Source of the DNA: Candidatus Sabulitectum sp.
GTDB taxonomy: Bacteria; Fermentibacterota; Fermentibacteria; Fermentibacterales; JCC-6
Direction of reading: 5' to 3'
Assembly (NCBI GenBank): GCA_029940175.1
Contig: JAOZRM010000084.1
Location: forward strand, 2,769 to 12,313
DNA length: 9,545 nucleotides
Both the position numbers and the translations under genes were made by a program. The notes under the pieces are model-generated. The model worked only from the letters and a program-made list of their open reading frames with translations, was not told where the DNA came from and searched no databases. Numbering within the stretch: the stretch's first letter is position 1; each line of letters opens with the position of its first letter. Below are positions 1 through 5,959 of this stretch, one piece after another.

Positions 1-860
1 CCTATTCCTATCTTGTCATCAATTACCATAAGACCACCAACAAGCATAACGGTAACCTTGCCCACCTGGCCTATGATGCCATACAGTCCGTGTATGATCA
101 TCTCAAGCTTCATCAGCGAGAAATCTATGTCAAACCTCTCATCCAGAAGACGATGAAGCCTTGCAGCAAGAGGTTTTTCCGCACGATATGCTTTGACAAT
201 GGCTATACCGTCAAAGGTGCTGTCAAGAAGATCGTTGGTATGACTGGTGGCTTTTCTGCTGGCGGTTACTTTCCTTCCAAGCTTGTGCTCAACGGTATAA
301 AAGATGAACAGCATAACCGGCAGCGGAGCCATGGCTATAAGAGTCAGCTTCCAGCTCATGAAGAACATCACTGCCATACAGAACACCAGTCTTGAGGTTG
401 ATTCAAGAGCCCTGAAAAATGCACTGCAACTGAACCAGGCGATCCTGGGGTAATCAGTAATGTCATCGGTAAGACGGGTGGTGAGATCACCAGGGCGAAA
501 CTTGTTGAAAAACCGCCAGTCCTTCCGCATGATTGCTCCGAAAACATTATCACGAACCAGAATTCCTATTGTGCTGTTTATGATTGCTCTGGCGCCGGGG
601 TACAGCCCTGCCACAAACCTCGCAATTGCAAGCCCTGCAAGGACCCATATTATTTTGTTGAATCCTGCTGATTCCGGAGTTCCCAGAATAGTGTGAACAT
701 TATCCAGCAGATATCTGAAAACCAAAGGAAATCCCAGTGCAACCACGCTTGAGAGCAGCGTAAAAAGAACAAGGAACACCAAATACTTTCGAACAGGTTT
801 CCAGTAGTTAAAGATCCATTTCAGATATTTAGACCATTTTTTGATGCCTTTACTGAGCAA
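1..860 (-). CDS. ABC exporter half-transporter, second subunit (3'-truncated by window edge)
   Basis: This is the N-terminal 286 residues of a type IV (exporter-fold) ABC half-transporter. I translated it by hand from the minus strand and it stays open to the window edge. A hydrophobic segment lies at about residues 24-49 (LVFLVLFTLLSSVVALGFPL), a second at about 70-85 and a third at about 165-190. Coupling-helix-like stretches include RKDWRFFNKFRPGDLTTRLT, which matches the 'FF...G.l.sRl..D' pattern of exporter membrane domains. The ATPase domain lies beyond position 1 and cannot be judged. The start is a TTG at 858-860. It is preceded 5-8 bases upstream by GGAGGTGG, which lies inside the end of the previous ABC gene, and the two genes overlap by 11 bases. 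This favours translational coupling and a heterodimer with the 850-2649 product, like the BmrC/BmrD or TM287/TM288 pairs. Substrate unknown. Confidence 0.88.
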   Translation of the reverse strand, partial: MLSKGIKKWSKYLKWIFNYWKPVRKYLVFLVLFTLLSSVVALGFPLVFRYLLDNVHTILGTPESAGFNKIIWVLAGLAIARFVAGLYPGARAIINSTIGILVRDNVFGAIMRKDWRFFNKFRPGDLTTRLTDDITDYPRIAWFSCSAFFRALESTSRLVFCMAVMFFMSWKLTLIAMAPLPVMLFIFYTVEHKLGRKVTASRKATSHTNDLLDSTFDGIAIVKAYRAEKPLAARLHRLLDERFDIDFSLMKLEMIIHGLYGIIGQVGKVTVMLVGGLMVIDDKIGI

Positions 861-2649
861 TTGAACCACCTCCGAACTGAAGATTGTGAAGTCTTGCGTA
901 TATGCCGTTCTTCACAAGCAGCTCGCTGTGGGTTCCCTGCTCTGCTACAACACCATGGCGAATAACTATTATCTGAGACGCATGAACAATAGTGGCAAGC
1001 CTGTGGGCAACCACAAGAGCCGTTCTACCATACATGGCAAGGTCTGTAGCCCTCTGAATTCTCTGCTCTGTGCCGGGATCAACACTTGAGGTAGCCTCAT
1101 CCAGAACAAGAATTTCCGGTTGCCGAAGCATTGCTCTTGCAATGTTTATCAGTTGCCTCTGACCCATTGAAAGGTTCGTTCCACCCTCGCTTATCTTTCC
1201 GCCCAGACCACCGGGGATCCGCTCAAGCAACTCATGGGCTTCTATGATCTGCAACGCTTTTTCCTGTTTTTCTCTGGAAACTGAGTGGTCAAAAACAGTC
1301 AGGTTGCCGGAAAGAGTTCCCGAGAACAGGTTCACCTCCTGTAATACCAGCCCCAGACCACTTCTCCAGGCATCAAGTGTCAGATCATATATGTTGACAC
1401 CATCAATGGAAATTCTGCCCTTCTCAATGTGATAAAATCTCATGAGCAGTGAAACGATGGTGCTTTTCCCACCGCCGCTGTCACCAACCAGAGCAATGGT
1501 CTCTCCTCTTGTGAGAGTAAAGCTGACTCCTTTCAAAGCCCACTCACTTTCCTCCGAGTAGCGAAACCAGACATCCTCAAATACTATCTTGTTCCATGGA
1601 TCTGGGAAACCGGAATTCTGCAAACTTCCATCAGGGGTCTGGGTAGAAGTATCCAGTATTTCCATGAGCCTTTCACCGGATGCCAGTGCCCGCTGTATCT
1701 GGTTTAATGTTTCAGAGAACATCACCAGAGGACCGAAAAGCCTTCTGGTGTATTCAACAAACATCACAACAGTACCCACAGTGACAACACCGCTTATCAC
1801 ACCAGGTCTGCCCGACACCAGAATCACCCCGATTGCTGCTATCTCAAGAGAACCCAGAAAACTCCAGAAAGTGTATTCCCAGAGATGAGCCTTGACCTCT
1901 TTCCTGAAGTAGTTTTTCCCCTGTTTGTGCATTTTCTTCAGAGCATATCCAGTTGAACCGAAAACCTGAAGCACCGGTACTGCCCGAACATATTCTGAAG
2001 CAACTGCGGCGATTGATGCGTAGGACTTTCGAACTTCCATCCACATACCGCGCATTCTTCGCAGCACAAACAATGCGATCAGTCCAACGGGAATGGTTAT
2101 GGCCAGCACACGCAGGGCTATGTAGCTGTTCGCTTTGAACATGATAATCAGTGTACCGGCCACCATTGCTGCATTCCGAAGAAGAGCCATGCTGGTTTCA
2201 CTGAAAAGCATCCGCACTCTCTCGGTATCGCTTTCAACACGAGCCATGAGCTTTCCAGATGGATTCGCATGAAAAAAGCCCATGGAAAGAGTCATCACAT
2301 GATCGAACAGCTTCCGCTTAAGAGAACGAATTATGGAAAGACCAATACGGGTTGCCACAATTACCTGTGCATAGGAAATAACCATAGTAACAAGAAATAT
2401 GAGAGCGAAAAGACCGGAGAGCTTCACAATGTCTGATGCACTTCCTGCAGGAATGGCATCATCTATCACTGCACGAAGCACAAGGGGACCGGCGAGTTCC
2501 CCCGCTATTGCAAAGAACAGAAGAAAGATCGCCAGACTGAAAGCTTTCCAGTGTGGTTTTAAGTAAGGTAGAAACCTCAAGAGCAGTCTGGATGAGCTTA
2601 CTCTCTTGCTTTTACTCTTCGAATCATCATCATAAAAATTATATACCAA
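850..2649 (-). CDS. ABC exporter half-transporter (membrane domain plus ATPase), first subunit
   Basis: A full-length 599-residue ABC exporter half-transporter, the usual size for the family. The membrane domain occupies roughly residues 25-335 and contains the exporter signature region FFHANPSGKLMARVESDTER (125-144). The ATPase domain follows with Walker A GDSGGGKST (389-397), Q-loop Q437, signature LSMGQ (493-497), Walker B ILVLDE with catalytic Glu518, D-loop SSVD and switch His549. All motifs are canonical, so this subunit should contribute a competent ATP site. The start is a TTG at 2647-2649, with GGAG seven bases upstream. No ATG or GTG occurs in this frame back to the stop upstream, so TTG is the only good choice. 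The gene is first in a pair with the overlapping 1-860 gene, and a promoter and leader precede it (2650-2828). Multidrug, lipid or peptide export are all possible; the sequence does not say which. Confidence 0.95.
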   Translation of the reverse strand: MVYNFYDDDSKSKSKRVSSSRLLLRFLPYLKPHWKAFSLAIFLLFFAIAGELAGPLVLRAVIDDAIPAGSASDIVKLSGLFALIFLVTMVISYAQVIVATRIGLSIIRSLKRKLFDHVMTLSMGFFHANPSGKLMARVESDTERVRMLFSETSMALLRNAAMVAGTLIIMFKANSYIALRVLAITIPVGLIALFVLRRMRGMWMEVRKSYASIAAVASEYVRAVPVLQVFGSTGYALKKMHKQGKNYFRKEVKAHLWEYTFWSFLGSLEIAAIGVILVSGRPGVISGVVTVGTVVMFVEYTRRLFGPLVMFSETLNQIQRALASGERLMEILDTSTQTPDGSLQNSGFPDPWNKIVFEDVWFRYSEESEWALKGVSFTLTRGETIALVGDSGGGKSTIVSLLMRFYHIEKGRISIDGVNIYDLTLDAWRSGLGLVLQEVNLFSGTLSGNLTVFDHSVSREKQEKALQIIEAHELLERIPGGLGGKISEGGTNLSMGQRQLINIARAMLRQPEILVLDEATSSVDPGTEQRIQRATDLAMYGRTALVVAHRLATIVHASQIIVIRHGVVAEQGTHSELLVKNGIYARLHNLQFGGGSIAQ

Positions 2650-2674
2650 CTTGGAACTCCGTTCAAAACATTGG
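2646..2674 (-). promoter_or_regulatory. Possible hairpin enclosing the ABC gene's ribosome-binding site
   Basis: On the minus-strand RNA, CCAA (2671-2674) can pair with TTGG (2646-2649), which contains the TTG start codon. Inside this, GAAC (2661-2664) can pair with GTTC (2654-2657) around a three-base loop (GGA) that is part of the GGAG Shine-Dalgarno. The two short stems are separated by a 6/4 internal loop, so the structure is weak by itself. It matters because it would hide both the ribosome-binding site and the start. Twelve bases upstream, a stronger GGCAC/GTGCC stem (2680-2692, three-base loop) lies in the same leader. This is an inference from base pairing only. Confidence 0.25.
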
Positions 2675-2737
2675 ATCTCGGCACAGGGTGCCCATAAAAA
2701 GAAGGTTATATGAAAACCGGAAAGGACAAAAGCCCTT

Positions 2738-2764
2738 TTAGATTACTGAGTACCTCATGATCAT
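2738..2764 (-). CDS. Possible 8-codon leader peptide upstream of the ABC exporter
   Basis: An ATG at 2762-2764 sits six bases after a perfect GGAGG and opens a reading frame of eight codons (MIMRYSVI) ending in TAA. It lies about 30 bases from the predicted transcription start and 88 bases before the TTG start of the ABC gene. The Shine-Dalgarno and spacing are at least as good as those of the real genes here: the TPR gene at 8656 uses the same GGAGG-T-run-ATG layout. So ribosomes should load on it if the transcript starts where predicted. Short translated leaders are known to control antibiotic-resistance genes, and the heterodimeric exporter BmrCD of Bacillus subtilis is controlled by the leader peptide BmrB. 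Whether this one acts that way is inference. The alternative is a chance mini-ORF at a decayed older start. Confidence 0.4.
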   Translation of the reverse strand: MIMRYSVI

Positions 2765-2770
2765 AAAAAA

Positions 2771-2775
2771 CCTCC
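2771..2775 (-). promoter_or_regulatory. Strong Shine-Dalgarno with no long ORF behind it
   Basis: GGAGG on the minus strand, six T bases before the ATG of the eight-codon mini-ORF. It is the best ribosome-binding site upstream of the ABC operon, yet it does not serve the ABC gene, whose frame is closed by a TAA in this region. Confidence 0.55.
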
Positions 2776-2800
2776 TTGTTGAACGGGTGTTAGACAACGA

Positions 2801-2828
2801 ATGATACTTCAATACTTAAATTTGTCAA
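2801..2828 (-). promoter_or_regulatory. Sigma70-like promoter for the ABC exporter operon
   Basis: Read on the minus strand, there is a perfect -35 box TTGACA (2823-2828), a 16-base spacer and a -10 box TATCAT (2801-2806) matching five of six consensus positions. Transcription would start near 2794, giving a leader of about 145 bases before the ABC start, with the mini-ORF near its 5' end. The spacer is one base shorter than the optimum. No equally good promoter was found for the divergent plus-strand operon between here and 2905. Confidence 0.6.
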
Positions 2829-2905
2829 TCACACAGCAAAACATTGGAACAAACATTGCCCTTCTCAGGTACATTCAAGCGCACACTGGAGGGAAGTGCA
2901 ACTAT

Positions 2906-3691
2906 ATGAAAAGCAGTACAAATATCACTCTGGCCGGTTCCGTTCTTCTCATAGCTCCAGCAGTAAATGCGGATGCCGCTGATGTTCAGTCAGTGATTGA
3001 ATCAGAAGACTGGAAAACTTTAAAAATCGTCTGGGGAATGATCGATCAGATAAACCCGGGAGATGAATTCTCCAGTTTTCCTCTGGCTGCAGAAAAGGGA
3101 GACTCACTCAGATCGGTTGTTGAAACACTGCTGCTGGAAACTGACATTGAAGATCCACACCTCCAATCAGCAGTAAGCCTTATTAAGAGAATCACTGCAA
3201 CAAGGATCTTACGCATGAGCAGGATCAATCCGTCAATGATATCAAGAATGATGCCCCCGTGGACAGAAACCGTTCAGGACAACCTGCTCTACAACTTTGA
3301 GGAGAGGATCACAACACTAACCGGTCTTGTGGAATCAGGCGAGATAACAGCGGTGGAATTCATTGCTGCAAGAGATACCCTTATGGAGCGGGCGGAAACC
3401 TGGGCCGTTCTTGAGATAATGCAGGAGGTTCGAACTTATCGGAATTATGATTACCATAGCTGGGAACCTGAGATCGTTGATGCAGATCTGGTACTCGAGC
3501 GGATTGACCTTTCTTACAGAGCAGCACTGGACACTCTCAATAAAGCAAAACTCCCCGTAGACGTCGAATATTTCCAGACTGTTGTGCTGCAGCATAAGCA
3601 ATTCATGGACAGATACGATGTATTTGTTGAAACAAAACCAGTTCTCATGGCTCTCCTGATGGATCTAATCGACCCGGATGCCATACAGTAG
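2906..3691 (+). CDS. Exported helical protein of unknown function, paralog 1
   Basis: 261 residues, family not recognised. The N-terminus looks like a Sec signal peptide: one lysine, a hydrophobic stretch (about residues 8-20) and a VNADA cleavage-like site near 22. The rest looks mostly alpha-helical and charged, with no cysteine at all. The start at ATG 2906 is chosen over an in-frame ATG at 2801 for three reasons. It follows GGAGGG (2888-2893). It aligns exactly with the N-terminus of the next gene (both end the signal in PAVNA). And 2801 lies in the promoter of the divergent gene. Blocks shared with paralog 2 include AVSLIKRIT (89-97), PPW (117-119), NFEERITTLT (130-139), EFIAARD (151-157) and DLSYRAALDTL (201-211). 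It begins a plus-strand operon with paralog 2, a radical SAM/SPASM enzyme and a GNAT. It could be a substrate or partner of the radical SAM enzyme; this is inference. Confidence 0.85.
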   Translation: MKSSTNITLAGSVLLIAPAVNADAADVQSVIESEDWKTLKIVWGMIDQINPGDEFSSFPLAAEKGDSLRSVVETLLLETDIEDPHLQSAVSLIKRITATRILRMSRINPSMISRMMPPWTETVQDNLLYNFEERITTLTGLVESGEITAVEFIAARDTLMERAETWAVLEIMQEVRTYRNYDYHSWEPEIVDADLVLERIDLSYRAALDTLNKAKLPVDVEYFQTVVLQHKQFMDRYDVFVETKPVLMALLMDLIDPDAIQ

Positions 3692-3704
3692 GGAAAGGGA
3701 GTAG

Positions 3705-4493
3705 ATGAATAAGCAGATTGCAATTGGAGGCTCGTTTCTTCTGGCAGTTCCCGCAGTAAATGCCAGTAGTACTCACATTCAAGAAGCTGAGATCAAGTCA
3801 GTTATTGAATCACATGACTGGTCAATCCTGAAACAGATCTGGCAAACTGCAGACCGCATGGAACCCTCAGAGTTGCGTTATGAATTCCCTATGGCTACGG
3901 AAAAGGGAGACTCACTGAGTGCACTTGTTCGTTCTTTATTCGCTGTGACAGACTTCTCTTCTCCGGAAACTCAGACAGCTGTTTCCTTAATAAAGAGAAT
4001 TACTGACACCAGGGTTTTACGCGCCAGCAGGGTCAACATGACCATGCTTACCCGTATGATTCCCCCCTGGGGGCTCCTTGTACGGGAAAGCCAGCTTTTC
4101 AATTTTGAAGAGAGGATCACAACACTTACCAGCCTGGTTGAAGCAGGAGAAGTAACTCCACGTGAATTCATTGCTGCAAGAGACTCTCTTCTGGACCGGG
4201 CAGAAACCCTGGCTGTTCTTGAGATACTGGAAGAGGTTCAGCTGCAGGCCGATCACGGCTTTTACAATGACCCGGTTGACGGGCTTGATACCGACATGAT
4301 AGTGGCCAGGCTTGACCTTTCATACAGGGCTGCGCTGGACACTCTCAGCAGAGAGAATCCCAGTGAATACATCGAGCACTATAAACAGGCGGTCCAGCAG
4401 CACGAAGAGTTCCTGCGGAGGTATGAAGAGTTTGAGGAAGCAAAGCCCATTCTTAGAATCCTTCTTACCGATCTCATGGAGGCAAACATCTGA
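3705..4493 (+). CDS. Exported helical protein of unknown function, paralog 2
   Basis: 262 residues, a tandem paralog of the preceding gene with about half of the residues identical by eye along the whole length. The N-terminus MNKQIAIGGSFLLAVPAVNA is a textbook-like signal peptide with probable cleavage after residue 20. The mature part is predicted helical and has no cysteine. Conserved with paralog 1 are EKGDSL (66-71), AVSLIKRIT (92-100), PPW (120-122), NFEERITTLT (133-142), EFIAARD (154-160), RAET.AVLEI (165-174) and DLSYRAALDTL (204-214). The central region around 180-196 (HGFYNDPVDGLD) is divergent and has an insertion. The ATG follows a purine-rich AGGGAAAGGGAG after a gap of only 13 bases from paralog 1. 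Its TGA stop overlaps the CTG start of the radical SAM gene, which also has its ribosome-binding site inside this gene's last codons. Function unknown. Confidence 0.88.
   Translation: MNKQIAIGGSFLLAVPAVNASSTHIQEAEIKSVIESHDWSILKQIWQTADRMEPSELRYEFPMATEKGDSLSALVRSLFAVTDFSSPETQTAVSLIKRITDTRVLRASRVNMTMLTRMIPPWGLLVRESQLFNFEERITTLTSLVEAGEVTPREFIAARDSLLDRAETLAVLEILEEVQLQADHGFYNDPVDGLDTDMIVARLDLSYRAALDTLSRENPSEYIEHYKQAVQQHEEFLRRYEEFEEAKPILRILLTDLMEANI
4478..4482 (+). promoter_or_regulatory. Shine-Dalgarno deciding the CTG start of the radical SAM gene
   Basis: GGAGG lies seven bases before CTG 4490-4492, inside the last codons of paralog 2. The spacing is ideal for that CTG and not for any ATG: the next in-frame ATG (4544) is inside the iron-sulfur motif. 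Confidence 0.6.
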
Positions 4494-5416
4494 ACTCCAA
4501 GTGGTTCGCTTTTGAAGTAACGGAGAAGTGCAATCTAAGCTGCATGTTCTGCTACAATGTCTGGCTGGAAAATAGCGAGCAGAGCAAACCGGAACTGACT
4601 CTAAATCAAATAGAAAAAGTACTTCACAACATCTCCAAAGCTCCAGGAGCCCGGGGAGTAACCTTTACGGGAGGAGAACCTCTTCTAAGAAGTGATATTC
4701 ATGAAATTATCCGAGTATGCAGACAGTGTGGAATGAAGGCTGCTCTAGCCACCAATGGCACTCTGCTCACTGAGAAAACTGTCTGCAGTCTAATGGAAAG
4801 CGGTATTGAGCACTTTGATATCGGCTTCACTGAGCCAGCAGGGGAAACCAGACTTGCAGTCGCTGCAGCAGCAAAATCCGGATGTACTGTTACCGCTTCC
4901 ATCTGCATTCATAAAAACAATTATGAAAGAACAGGAATTCTCTGTGAGATGGCAGCAGCCCTGGGAGCTGATGCTGTTGCACTGAACCGGTTCATACCAA
5001 CAGGACGGGGAAAACACCATTCACAAAGTCTGCAGTTAAGCAAGAAAGACATTCTAACTGCATTGAGCAGTGCAAACAGGGCTGCAGAAACAGCAGGCAT
5101 CTACACTTACACAGGCATTCCAGTTGAACCCTGTATCGCACGCGGTGCCGACTATCCGGGAATTGCATTCTCCACCTGCCAGTGCGGTGAATCAAAGTGG
5201 GCAATTGATTCCAGTGGCAACCTGCGCACCTGTGAACAGAACAGTGAGATTCTTGGGAATCTGATGAAGAGCAAATTTTCGGAAATTGTGATTCGTGACG
5301 CAGAGAAAATCAATTTGTTCAGACAGTGGAAACCGTCAGACATATGCAACTCCTGCACTCTGCCCGGGAACTGCAGAGGGGGATGCAGATTTCTCTTCAC
5401 TCCTCCAGTTGATTAA
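4490..5416 (+). CDS. Radical SAM enzyme with SPASM-type C-terminal cluster domain
   Basis: 308 residues when started at CTG 4490. The [4Fe-4S]-binding CxxxCxxC motif is CNLSCMFC (Cys14, Cys18, Cys21), followed by the SAM-binding GGEP (61-64) and the late-barrel LNRFIPTGRG motif (about 165-174). The C-terminal region carries Cys215, 230, 232, 248, 286, 289, 295 and 299. It has a 'W.ID.SGNLRTC......GNL' segment and a closing CNSC.....CRGGC, the pattern of SPASM auxiliary-cluster domains seen in PqqE, anaerobic sulfatase-maturating enzymes and RiPP maturases. Such enzymes usually modify a peptide or protein side chain in the cytoplasm. ATG 4544 is rejected as the start because it would remove the first two cluster cysteines. 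The frame is closed by a TAG at 4454-4456, and no ATG, GTG or TTG lies between. The CTG overlaps the TGA of paralog 2 (CTGA), suggesting translational coupling. Substrate unknown; the neighbouring paralogs are the obvious candidates. Confidence 0.92.
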   Translation: MNSKWFAFEVTEKCNLSCMFCYNVWLENSEQSKPELTLNQIEKVLHNISKAPGARGVTFTGGEPLLRSDIHEIIRVCRQCGMKAALATNGTLLTEKTVCSLMESGIEHFDIGFTEPAGETRLAVAAAAKSGCTVTASICIHKNNYERTGILCEMAAALGADAVALNRFIPTGRGKHHSQSLQLSKKDILTALSSANRAAETAGIYTYTGIPVEPCIARGADYPGIAFSTCQCGESKWAIDSSGNLRTCEQNSEILGNLMKSKFSEIVIRDAEKINLFRQWKPSDICNSCTLPGNCRGGCRFLFTPPVD

Positions 5417-5434
5417 ACCAGACGGAGTTGAATA

Positions 5435-5959
5435 TTGAAAATTATCAAACCAGAGATCTCTCAACTTGAATTCATCATGAACATGTGGGCAGACGAGCCC
5501 ACCATGAAACCTGTTGGCGGTGTTGTTCTTCTTAACGAAGAAGAGGCTCATGACTGGTTCCGGAGGATGGTAGATCCAGGGTCACCATCACACTGCTACC
5601 GAATAATCATAAATGACGAGGAAGTCCCAGTGGGTGAGGTCAGTTTTCACCGGCTGAATCCAGACACCATGACAGCAGAGCTTAACGTCAAAGTTCTAGA
5701 CAGATTCCGTGGCCGGGGATACGGCAGCAGAGCGGTGATGATGATGCTTGATTACTTCTTCGGTGAGTTCGGCGGTAAAACCTTCATCGACCTTGTTGCA
5801 CCGGACAATACCGGTGGACAACAGATGCTGGTTTCTATGGGATTCAGCAAAGACACTAACAGAACCGATGGTTGTCTGCTTTCACTTAACAGAGAAGAGT
5901 ATGAGAACAGAGTGAGACACTCTGCTCAGATATCTTCCGGCTGCAGGTCTCTTGAATAA
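5435..5959 (+). CDS. GNAT-family N-acetyltransferase (RimJ/RimL-like)
   Basis: 174 residues, typical for a single-domain GNAT. Motif A, which binds the acetyl-CoA pyrophosphate, is FRGRGYGSRAV (91-101, the R-G-x-G-x-G/A pattern), preceded by the beta-4 strand TMTAELNVKVLD. The motif B region is VAPDNTGGQQMLVSMGF (121-137), which includes the conserved Asn and the GF pair. The N-terminal arrangement with E..HDWFRRM (about 37-45) is like the RimJ/RimL group, which acetylates protein N-termini or small amines; the substrate cannot be told from sequence. The start is TTG 5435-5437, with GGAG seven bases upstream, 18 bases after the radical SAM stop, so it belongs to the same operon. Its last 34 bases overlap the end of the convergent glycosyltransferase gene, and a hairpin (5908-5924) lies within its 3' end. 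Confidence 0.88.
   Translation: MKIIKPEISQLEFIMNMWADEPTMKPVGGVVLLNEEEAHDWFRRMVDPGSPSHCYRIIINDEEVPVGEVSFHRLNPDTMTAELNVKVLDRFRGRGYGSRAVMMMLDYFFGEFGGKTFIDLVAPDNTGGQQMLVSMGFSKDTNRTDGCLLSLNREEYENRVRHSAQISSGCRSLE
5908..5924 (-). terminator. Perfect 7-bp hairpin at the convergent gene ends (terminator candidate)
   Basis: CAGAGTG and CACTCTG form a perfect inverted repeat around a three-base loop. It starts two bases after the stop codon of the minus-strand glycosyltransferase and lies inside the last codons of the plus-strand GNAT. On the minus strand it is followed by a pyrimidine-rich, T-containing tract (TTCTCATACTCTTCTC), not a clean T run. On the plus strand no T tract follows. It may end the minus-strand transcript or act as a 3' stabiliser; a classical intrinsic terminator is not proven. 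Confidence 0.4.

Larger units (their letters stand above)
2906..4493 (+). repeat. Tandem gene duplication (two ~790-base units)
   Basis: The two exported-protein genes form a direct tandem repeat at a period of about 800 bases. Exact DNA matches remain: 20 bases at 3356-3375 and 4164-4183, and 17 bases at 3302-3318 and 4110-4126, both at an offset of 808. Another 17-base match lies in the EKGDSL region. Most third positions differ, so the duplication is not very recent, and protein-level conservation points to selection on both copies. Confidence 0.8.

Noticed and set aside
90..395. Plus-strand open frame opposite the left-edge ABC gene
   Set aside because: It is a shadow frame; the minus strand reads through as a clear ABC exporter membrane domain.
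2719..2739. AAAGG/CCTTT stem in the ABC leader as an attenuator terminator
   Set aside because: Only five base pairs, mostly A-T, with an eight-base loop and no proper T run after it.
2650..2764. N-terminal extension of the ABC protein from the strong Shine-Dalgarno at 2771-2775
   Set aside because: The mini-ORF frame stops at 2738 and the ABC frame is closed by a TAA just upstream; the translated interval does not look like protein in any frame.
2757..2764. Palindrome ATGATCAT at the mini-ORF start as an operator
   Set aside because: Eight bases only, arising from the ATG ATC ATG codons; too short to support a site.
2801..2905. N-terminal extension of paralog 1 from the in-frame ATG at 2801
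   Set aside because: It overlaps the -10 and -35 boxes of the divergent promoter, has no ribosome-binding site, and would bury a signal peptide that aligns exactly with the start of paralog 2.
2829..2905. Sigma70 promoter for the plus-strand operon
   Set aside because: TACATT at 2870 is a fair -10 box, but the nearest -35-like TTGGAA leaves a 20-base spacer; no convincing pair was found.
4544..4546. ATG 4544 as the start of the radical SAM gene
   Set aside because: It lies within CxxxCxxC and would remove two of the three cysteines that hold the iron-sulfur cluster.
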